From positions 1-13,528 of the forward strand of contig JAOZNS010000053.1 in the NCBI GenBank assembly GCA_029933635.1: a stretch of 13,528 nucleotides of DNA, read 5' to 3'. Both the position numbers and the translations under genes were made by a program. The DNA comes from Candidatus Zixiibacteriota bacterium. GTDB lineage: Bacteria; Zixibacteria; MSB-5A5; SM1-73. Position 1 is the first letter of the stretch, and each line of letters begins with the position of its first letter. This document shows positions 1 to 6,053 of the stretch, piece after piece. Under the pieces are notes generated by a model. The model searched no databases. It was not told where the DNA came from and saw only the letters and a list, made by a program, of their open reading frames with translations.

Positions 1-41
1 TCCTTTTAACTTCCGTTTCCCACAACTTTCCCAAAACTTAG

Positions 42-70
42 TTGACTTAAAAGAGAATTGATATTAAATT
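42..70 (+). promoter_or_regulatory. Candidate sigma70 promoter of the leuC-leuD-icd operon
   Basis: A -35 box TTGACT (42-47) is followed after 17 bp by a weaker -10 box TAAATT (65-70, 4 of 6 consensus bases). The surrounding DNA is AT-rich. Transcription would start near 77, giving a leader of about 90 nt before the leuC ATG. The call rests on base matching only. Confidence 0.4.
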
Positions 71-80
71 TATATGTTTG

Positions 81-95
81 GCTCAGAATCTGAGC
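81..95. promoter_or_regulatory. 15-bp inverted repeat, candidate operator
   Basis: GCTCAGA-A-TCTGAGC is a perfect 7-bp inverted repeat around one central base. It starts about 10 bp after the proposed -10 box, so it would overlap the transcription start region. That is a typical place for a repressor site. No regulator gene is in the window. It could also act as a small RNA hairpin, though the one-base centre makes a tight loop. Confidence 0.35.
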
Positions 96-165
96 TGTTA
101 CACGGATTGGAGGAGTAGTTAGCTTTTTGAACAGATAAAAGCATATATCAGCACGAGAGGGAAAA

Positions 166-1473
166 ATGGGAAAAACACTGGCAGAAAAGATAATAGGGAC
201 CCGTGCTCAAAAAGAGGTGAGCGCAGGGCAGATAGTCTTGGTCAATGTGGACGTATGTTTGACTCAGGATGGGACCGGTCCTCTGGCGATAAGACAGCTT
301 CAAAAGATAAATCTGGAGAAAGCCGCAAACCCCAAGAGGACAGTTTTATTTTTAGATCATGCTGCGCCCTCGCCAAGAAGGGAGCTAGCCAACGATCATA
401 TCACCATCAGAAGATTTGCTCAAAAGACCGGAGCCTGCCTTTCTGAGGTAGGTGAAGGAGTATGCCACCAGATAATAGCTGAGTCGTATCTTAACCCCGG
501 TGAGATTTTGATCGGAGCAGATTCACATACCTGCACAGGTGGTGCCTTGTGTGCCTTTGCCACCGGCATGGGCTCCACCGATGTGGCCGTGGGAATCGCC
601 CTGGGCAAAACTTGGTTGAGAGTTCCGGAAACGTTTAAGGTGGAGGTTGATGGAAAGTTCCAGCCGGGAGTCTATCCCAAGGATTTGATCCTTCATCTCA
701 TTGGCACGATAGGAGCTGACGGGGCTACTTACAAAGCCTTAGAATTTTGCGGGGAGACCATCGAGAAGATGTCCATGAGCGGAAGAATGACCCTTTCCAA
801 CATGGCGGTGGAAGCGGGGGCAAAAGCTGGACTCATTGCCTCCGATCAAATTACCAAGGAGTTCTTAAGAAAACAAGGAAGGGTAAGCAAGTTCAAAAAA
901 ATAGTTGCGGACCAAGATGCAGTGTATGAAAGGACTATTCAGATTAACGCCTCAGAGCTGACGCCACAGGTGGCATTTCCCCATACCGTGGATAACGTGA
1001 AATCTATCGACCAAGCCAGAGGAATAAAGATAGATCAGGTATTCATCGGCACCTGCACCAATGGGCGGTTGGAGGATTTGAAGGTGGCTTCCCAGATAAT
1101 CAAAGGGGGAAAAAAACATCCCAAAACCAGAATGATTGTAGTCCCCGCCTCCAAGACGGTCTTTTTAGATGCCATGCGGGCAGGTTATATCAAAACCTTC
1201 GTGGAGTTTGGAGCCGCCATCTTAGCTCCTGGCTGTGGTCCCTGTGTGGGAGTCCATGAAGGGATATTAGGAGATGGGGAAGCCTGTCTTTCCACCATGA
1301 ACCGGAACTTCAAAGGAAGGATGGGAAACCCGGAAGGATTCATCTATTTGGCTTCTCCTGCAACTGCCGCAGCAACCGCCATAGCTGGCGAGATCGCCGA
1401 TCCGCGTGAGTTTCTGGTCAAGAAAAGGTTTAAAAAAACCGCTAAGAAAAAAAAGAGTAGCCGCAGACTTTAG
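166..1473 (+). CDS. leuC: 3-isopropylmalate dehydratase/homoaconitase-family large subunit (LeuC-type)
   Basis: This 435-residue protein is the large subunit of a two-subunit aconitase-superfamily hydro-lyase, a cytoplasmic [4Fe-4S] enzyme that isomerises a 2-hydroxy acid to its 3-hydroxy isomer. Visible family motifs are IGADSHTCTGGA (116-127), GTCTNGR with cluster ligand C297, and APGCGPC with ligands C357 and C360. A GAGAGG ribosome site lies 5 bp before the ATG. The leuD-type small-subunit gene follows after 109 bp and icd follows that. The adjacency to icd, with no leuA or leuB, makes a citrate/isocitrate or other aconitase-like substrate possible; family membership is secure but the substrate is not. 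Family proteins usually end near residue 418. Here a basic tail (about 417-435, rich in Lys and Arg) is encoded by two A-runs and ends inside a palindrome. Confidence 0.93.
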   Translation: MGKTLAEKIIGTRAQKEVSAGQIVLVNVDVCLTQDGTGPLAIRQLQKINLEKAANPKRTVLFLDHAAPSPRRELANDHITIRRFAQKTGACLSEVGEGVCHQIIAESYLNPGEILIGADSHTCTGGALCAFATGMGSTDVAVGIALGKTWLRVPETFKVEVDGKFQPGVYPKDLILHLIGTIGADGATYKALEFCGETIEKMSMSGRMTLSNMAVEAGAKAGLIASDQITKEFLRKQGRVSKFKKIVADQDAVYERTIQINASELTPQVAFPHTVDNVKSIDQARGIKIDQVFIGTCTNGRLEDLKVASQIIKGGKKHPKTRMIVVPASKTVFLDAMRAGYIKTFVEFGAAILAPGCGPCVGVHEGILGDGEACLSTMNRNFKGRMGNPEGFIYLASPATAAATAIAGEIADPREFLVKKRFKKTAKKKKSSRRL

Positions 1474-1479
1474 TCTGCG
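1462..1479. repeat. 18-bp palindrome spanning the leuC stop codon
   Basis: CGCAGACT-TT-AGTCTGCG is a perfect 8-bp inverted repeat, and the leuC stop TAG (1471-1473) lies inside it. No T-run follows, so it is not a standard terminator. It resembles a short REP-like intergenic palindrome that has landed at the gene end. It could also give a hairpin that tunes expression of leuC relative to leuD. The function is inferred. Confidence 0.6.
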
Positions 1480-1582
1480 CCCTTTCAGATAGGGAGAGGA
1501 TTCAACCCTCGAACCAAGAAGAAAAAAATAAGATTTGACCCATACCAAGGAAGCAATTTGCACCCAGCAAAAGGAGTTATCT

Positions 1583-2083
1583 ATGATATTAAAAGGAAAA
1601 GCGTGGAAATTTGGAGATGACGTCTCCACTGATCTTATTGCCCCTGGAAGATTATTTCATCTCAGGTCTAATCTTCCTGAGTTAGCCAAGCATGTGTTGG
1701 AGGATGCCGATCCCGAATTTGCGAAGAGGATGCAAAAGGGAGATTTTGTGGTAGGGGGGAGCAATTTTGGATGCGGATCATCAAGGGAACACGCTCCCAC
1801 CATAATAAAGCTGGCTGGAGTTTCGGCAGTCTTAGCAAAATCGTTTGCCCGCATATTTTATCGCAACGCCATAAACGTGGGTCTTCCAGTGTTGATCTGC
1901 GACACAGATAGAATAAACACGGGGGATGAACTGGAGGTCGATTTGGAGAAAGGAACGGTGGTCAACCAAACAAGGGGGGATACCTTACATTTCGCTCCCC
2001 TGCCAGATGTGATGATAAAGATATTAAATGACGGTGGACTTTTAGCCCATATCGAAAAACATGGAGAATTTAAGATAGACTGA
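1583..2083 (+). CDS. leuD: 3-isopropylmalate dehydratase/homoaconitase-family small subunit (LeuD-type)
   Basis: This 166-residue protein is the swivelling small subunit that completes the active site of the LeuC-type partner. The N-terminus (KGKAWKFGDDVSTD), the GSNFGCGSSREHAP block (59-72, active-site serine loop) and KSFARIFYRNAINVGLP (86-102) are classic for the family, and the length is normal. I place the start at 1583 because AAGGAG (1571-1576) sits 6 bp upstream and the protein then begins exactly where relatives do. An in-frame ATG at 1535 would add 16 residues with no family similarity. The substrate-recognition loop after IAPGR reads LFHLRSN. That is neither the YLRT type reported for methanogen homoaconitase nor the YLVY type of isopropylmalate isomerase, so specificity is open. 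Confidence 0.92.
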   Translation: MILKGKAWKFGDDVSTDLIAPGRLFHLRSNLPELAKHVLEDADPEFAKRMQKGDFVVGGSNFGCGSSREHAPTIIKLAGVSAVLAKSFARIFYRNAINVGLPVLICDTDRINTGDELEVDLEKGTVVNQTRGDTLHFAPLPDVMIKILNDGGLLAHIEKHGEFKID

Positions 2084-2127
2084 CGCTTCGGAAAAAAATT
2101 ATACATAAAATAACAACAGGAGGAAAG

Positions 2128-3375
2128 ATGGTTAGGTTCGATAAAATCGAAGTTCCCAAAGAGGGGAAAAGGATTGAAATCTCTGGAGACAAACTGAAGG
2201 TACCAGATAATCCAATAATTCCGGTTATTGAGGGTGATGGTATCGGACCGGACATCATGAAAGCTACCCGCAGGGTGCTGGATGCGTCGGTGGAGAAGAC
2301 CTATAAGGGCAAAAAGAGGATAGTTTGGTTTGACATCTATGCCGGAGAGTCCGCTCAGGCAAAATATGGAGAGGTTCTTCCCAAAGACACCTTCAAAGCC
2401 ATAAAGCATTTCATCGTGGCTTTGAAGGGTCCATTGACCACTCCGGTGGGAGGAGGATACCGGAGTTTGAATGTAACTTTGCGGCAGAGACTAAACCTTT
2501 ATGCCTGCGTGCGTCCGGTTCGCTACTTTGAAGGCGTTCCCTCTCCAGTAAAACATCCAGAGAAGATGAACGTGGTCATATTCAGAGAAAACACCGAGGA
2601 CGTTTACGCCGGAATCGAATGGCCCAAGGGAAGCAAAGAAGTAAAGAAACTGATCAAGTGGCTAAATAAGACTTATAAATTGAGGATCAGAGCCGACTCC
2701 GGAGTGGGAATAAAACCCATAAGCGTTACCGGCACCAATAGGTTGGTTAGAAAGGCAATAAAATATGCCTTAGAATATAAGCGCAGATCGGTCACCTTGG
2801 TGCACAAGGGAAATATCATGAAATATACTGAGGGGGCTTTCAGGGATTGGGGATATAAGCTGGCCATCAAGGAGTTTAGGGATAAGGTGATAACCGAGGA
2901 GGAGCTGTGGAGCCAATATAATGGAGAGATGCCTCAGGGTAAAATCCTGATAAAGGATCGAATCGCGGACAGCATGTTTCAGCAGATCCTCACCCGAACC
3001 GACGAATATGATGTGGTCGCCACCCCTAACCTGAATGGAGATTATCTATCTGATGCCTGTGCTGCCCAGGTGGGTGGGCTGGGAATGGCTCCTGGTGCCA
3101 ACATAGGAGATTTTGTTGGGCTTTTCGAAGCTACTCACGGGACTGCCCCCAAATATGCAAACAAGGATGTGGTCAATCCTGGATCGTTAATCCTTTCCGG
3201 CTGTATGATGCTTGAATATCTCGGCTGGAGAGAGGCGGCTGAGCTGATCTACAAAGCCATGGGAGAAACCATCAAGCAAAAACGAGTTACCTACGATCTG
3301 CATAGGCTAATGGAAGGCGCCATCAAGCTTAAGACCTCTGAATATGCCTCCGCCATAATAGAGAATATGGGTTAA
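2128..3375 (+). CDS. icd: Isocitrate dehydrogenase, NADP-dependent type
   Basis: This 415-residue enzyme oxidatively decarboxylates isocitrate to 2-oxoglutarate in the TCA cycle. It is collinear with E. coli Icd (416 residues). The isocitrate-binding residues are all present: S113, N115, R119, R129, R153, Y160, K227, D281, D305 and D309. The serine/asparagine pair in YRSLNV marks isocitrate, not isopropylmalate or homoisocitrate, as substrate. The residues that set NADP preference in E. coli are also kept (K342, Y343, V349, Y389, R393 here), so NADP use is expected. The ribosome site AGGAGG (2118-2123) lies 4 bp before the ATG. The gene follows leuD by 44 bp and is the last gene before the terminator, so it is co-transcribed with the hydro-lyase. 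No defects were seen. Confidence 0.97.
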   Translation: MVRFDKIEVPKEGKRIEISGDKLKVPDNPIIPVIEGDGIGPDIMKATRRVLDASVEKTYKGKKRIVWFDIYAGESAQAKYGEVLPKDTFKAIKHFIVALKGPLTTPVGGGYRSLNVTLRQRLNLYACVRPVRYFEGVPSPVKHPEKMNVVIFRENTEDVYAGIEWPKGSKEVKKLIKWLNKTYKLRIRADSGVGIKPISVTGTNRLVRKAIKYALEYKRRSVTLVHKGNIMKYTEGAFRDWGYKLAIKEFRDKVITEEELWSQYNGEMPQGKILIKDRIADSMFQQILTRTDEYDVVATPNLNGDYLSDACAAQVGGLGMAPGANIGDFVGLFEATHGTAPKYANKDVVNPGSLILSGCMMLEYLGWREAAELIYKAMGETIKQKRVTYDLHRLMEGAIKLKTSEYASAIIENMG

Positions 3376-3404
3376 TCTGATTCCCAAATGGAAAAGATAA
3401 GAAG

Positions 3405-3440
3405 ACCAGAATCTAACTAAAGTTAGGTTCTGGTTTTTTT
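3405..3440 (+). terminator. Intrinsic terminator after icd
   Basis: A 14-bp stem (ACCAGAATCTAACT pairing with AGTTAGGTTCTGGT, one G-U wobble) with a minimal AA centre ends in a run of seven T (3434-3440). It lies 30 bp after the icd stop codon. On the - strand no comparable T-run follows the stem, so it should act mainly on the + strand operon. Confidence 0.9.
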
Positions 3441-3474
3441 GAGTAATTTAGAAACTGACGTAGTCCAAAGTTGG

Positions 3475-3601
3475 CATGGTAGACATCCTTGCTCGCTCAA
3501 TATTCGGGGCTGGAAGCCCCGCCTATTGGCAGATGCGAAGGATTAATGGACAACGGATCTGCAGATACTCTGGATGGGTAGGGCGGGCATCCTTGCCCGC
3601 C
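3475..3601. repeat. REP-like hairpin cluster in the convergent intergenic gap
   Basis: Two perfect hairpins are present: CGGGGCT-GGA-AGCCCCG (3505-3521) and GGCGGGCA-TCCT-TGCCCGCC (3582-3601). The 13-mer CATCCTTGC[T/C]CGC occurs as a direct repeat at 3484-3496 and 3588-3600. The first copy has lost its stem partner. Together these look like short mobile or REP-type palindromic elements between the convergent icd and LVIVD genes. Neither hairpin has a T-run, so the role as terminator is uncertain. The rest of 3441-3644 has no coding sequence I can support. Confidence 0.55.
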
Positions 3602-3644
3602 ATATTTGTGAGCGAGTCCTCTTAGACTTTGTCCACTACCAACT

Positions 3645-5840
3645 CTAACAGCTTGGTGGTGGTCCGTCCTGGTATAAATAATTGATCAGATAGACCACAT
3701 CTCCCAAGTCGATCACTCCGTCACAGTTGACATCGCCGGCTTCAAAAGGTTCAGGCGGAGGACCGCCCCTGTAGAGATAACTTATCAGATGGACAACATC
3801 ACCAAGGTCGATTATCCCATCGTTGTTGCAATCGCCACGAATGACTAAAGGTCCTGTGGTCAAGATGATAAAGGAATAGTGATCGCCAACATACACATAA
3901 GGGACGTTCACAAATAAGCCGCATGCTACACCAGGAGTATTATATTCACAGATAAGTTCCGGATTATCAGGTTCCGATACATCCAATACCTTTATACCCG
4001 CGGCACCAGAAGCTAAGTATGCCACCGAATCAACATAGATTCCTAAGACAATCCCGTCAGGTATGTTATACTCACCCAGGTAAAATGGATTTTCGGGATC
4101 TGCTACATTAATTATTTCCAGGCGACCGGGAGCATCTGGCTCGCAAATCATCCCCTCTCCAATATATGCTTTGGACTCATGCACCCAGACAGAGAATGCG
4201 AAATAGTCAACCGCATATTCGGAAACTACTTGAGGCGCATAAGGCGCAGATATATCTACAATCGTTACTCCCGAAAATATCTCAGCTGTATCATTGCATA
4301 CAATGTAGGCATATGAGTCTTTGACGTATATGTCACGCACAATTCGGGGATCCCCACTGGTGTTGAGTTCCACACTACCCATGAGTGAAGGATTATACGG
4401 GCTTGTAACATTGATGACGAAAAGTTGATTGCCCCCAACAAGATATGTAATGGTATCAACGGTATACACATCTTGGGCCCCAATAGGGGTATCATAAGTG
4501 CCAATTAAGCATGGATTAGTGGAGTCGGATACATCGATGACCATCAAATCGGTGTTTTCACTTGCCACATATGCATACGGGTAGTTAAGGGAAAGCCCCC
4601 TGGATCTATCATCTTCAAATACGCCGACGAGCCGCGGTGCATACGCCTCACTGATATCGAGTATCTTCAGTCCGTCTGATCGATCGATCAAATAAGCGCA
4701 TGAGTCGTGAATGGCAACCTCGGTGGCTCCATTTAAACCGGAGGTGCCAAAAGATCCAACCAGCATAGGATTTGTTGGCAAAGAAATATCGATAATTTCA
4801 AGTCCAGCATCATCATCAGCTAAATATGCGTAGTGAGAGCCTGCAAATACGCCTTGAAAATGTATATCTTCCCCTGGCGTGACGCAGTTGCCAACCACAG
4901 TGGGATGCTGGGGGTCCTCCACATCCACAATTGTAAGACCCGCCTCTCTATCTGCTACATATGCATATCTTCCCACAATCCAGACGTCCCATCCAAAATC
5001 ATAGGTGGCGACCCCGCCACATACCTCTGGAAGGGAGGGAGAAGATACGTCCACAATTGTTAAACCAGCATCACCATCAGCAACATACACATAATTGCCA
5101 TCACCTGAGAGACAAAGCCGACGCGCACTTCCTGGCGTTTCACATGCCCCCACTGATTCTGGAGTAGCTGGATTGGAAACATCAAGTACCAAGAGTTTGC
5201 CATCACCTACCACGTAGGCAAAATCATCCTGGACAGCCACGTCAGCGCAATTGACGAATGGATAGGTCGTCAACTTCGTGGGAGTGACTGGATTGGTTAC
5301 ATCTATGATCACCAATCCATAAACCAAGCTAGCCAGATAAGCAACAGAATCTTTCACCCATACGGAATATGAGTAGGGCATAAGACCATATCCCCAGTTA
5401 CCTAAAAATACTGGATTGTTTGGCACGCTTACGTCAACTATGTCCATACCGTTGTATCGATTGGTAAGATATGCATATTGACCGTCCACATAAATGCCCC
5501 AATTCTGAAAATCGTCCGATATATACTTACTCACCAGTCGCGGTCTGGAGGGCTCAGATATATCGATCAATAAAAGCCCTAAGTCGTTAGCTACGTATGC
5601 AATGCCATCGACCACGGTTACATCATTATGACTGCCCCAAACCAGATATTCTGAGACAAATTGAAGTTCGACTCCGTCGTTTGGAAGACCATTTGTCGAG
5701 TAAATATCTCCGTCCAAGGTGGCAAAAATCTTAATTTTCTTCATATTGCTTGGTTCATTAATATCCTCACTACCGACTACCATAGAACCTGTTCCTACGA
5801 GCAACGCTACCATGCCCATAATTAAACCTTTCCTGATCAT
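3645..5840 (-). CDS. Exported LVIVD-repeat beta-propeller protein with C-terminal dockerin
   Basis: This 731-residue protein starts with a signal peptide (basic MIRKG, hydrophobic stretch to about residue 23). From about 72 to 660 it consists of some 14 repeats of 40-50 residues with the pattern V.V....AYVA....GL.IVDVS.P..P..VG, the LVIVD repeat, expected to fold as beta-propeller blades for binding or scaffolding outside the cell. No catalytic motif was seen. Residues 669-731 form a dockerin-like doublet. EF-hand loops start at D670 (D-N-D-D-D at loop positions 1, 3, 5, 9, 12) and D703 (D-N-D-D-D), and the tail is GPPPSC. A purine-rich GGGAGGTGG ribosome region lies about 10 bp before the ATG. 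It is the last of four same-strand genes with this module. Its partner and biological role are unknown. Confidence 0.88.
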   Translation of the reverse strand: MIRKGLIMGMVALLVGTGSMVVGSEDINEPSNMKKIKIFATLDGDIYSTNGLPNDGVELQFVSEYLVWGSHNDVTVVDGIAYVANDLGLLLIDISEPSRPRLVSKYISDDFQNWGIYVDGQYAYLTNRYNGMDIVDVSVPNNPVFLGNWGYGLMPYSYSVWVKDSVAYLASLVYGLVIIDVTNPVTPTKLTTYPFVNCADVAVQDDFAYVVGDGKLLVLDVSNPATPESVGACETPGSARRLCLSGDGNYVYVADGDAGLTIVDVSSPSLPEVCGGVATYDFGWDVWIVGRYAYVADREAGLTIVDVEDPQHPTVVGNCVTPGEDIHFQGVFAGSHYAYLADDDAGLEIIDISLPTNPMLVGSFGTSGLNGATEVAIHDSCAYLIDRSDGLKILDISEAYAPRLVGVFEDDRSRGLSLNYPYAYVASENTDLMVIDVSDSTNPCLIGTYDTPIGAQDVYTVDTITYLVGGNQLFVINVTSPYNPSLMGSVELNTSGDPRIVRDIYVKDSYAYIVCNDTAEIFSGVTIVDISAPYAPQVVSEYAVDYFAFSVWVHESKAYIGEGMICEPDAPGRLEIINVADPENPFYLGEYNIPDGIVLGIYVDSVAYLASGAAGIKVLDVSEPDNPELICEYNTPGVACGLFVNVPYVYVGDHYSFIILTTGPLVIRGDCNNDGIIDLGDVVHLISYLYRGGPPPEPFEAGDVNCDGVIDLGDVVYLINYLYQDGPPPSC

Positions 5841-6053
5841 AGCATTTTCCCACCTCCCTTTCCTCTCTTTAAATCAAAGTCAAAAATCCTGCGTTCCTGA
5901 TAATCTATCTCATCGTTTTAAGTGTTTGATTCTGAATTTTAATCTGCAATTTTACATTTTTTACTTTGCCCTTTGCTTTCCGCTTTTTATCTCTCAAACT
6001 CAATCCTTCTTCACAAAGGGGACAGTCAAAGCTCAAGGGATTCCATCACTAAA
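5841..6053 (-). other. Intergenic spacer with purine-rich strand bias, no gene seen
   Basis: This 213-bp spacer separates the VCBS protein gene from the LVIVD gene. On the - strand it is strongly purine-rich (around 5930-6000, AAAGCGGAAAGC-like), which gives low complexity. TTGACT-like -35 boxes exist (5878-5883 and 6024-6029 on the - strand) but neither has an acceptable -10 box. No terminator hairpin was found, so read-through from the upstream gene is possible. Confidence 0.4.

Noticed and set aside
1535..1582. An upstream ATG at 1535 for the small hydro-lyase subunit
   Set aside because: The extra 16 residues have no family similarity and no ribosome site, while the ATG at 1583 has AAGGAG at the right distance.
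5855..5883. A promoter with TTGACT at 5878-5883 (- strand) before the LVIVD gene
   Set aside because: No acceptable -10 box lies at 15-19 bp; the region there is the ribosome-binding purine stretch.
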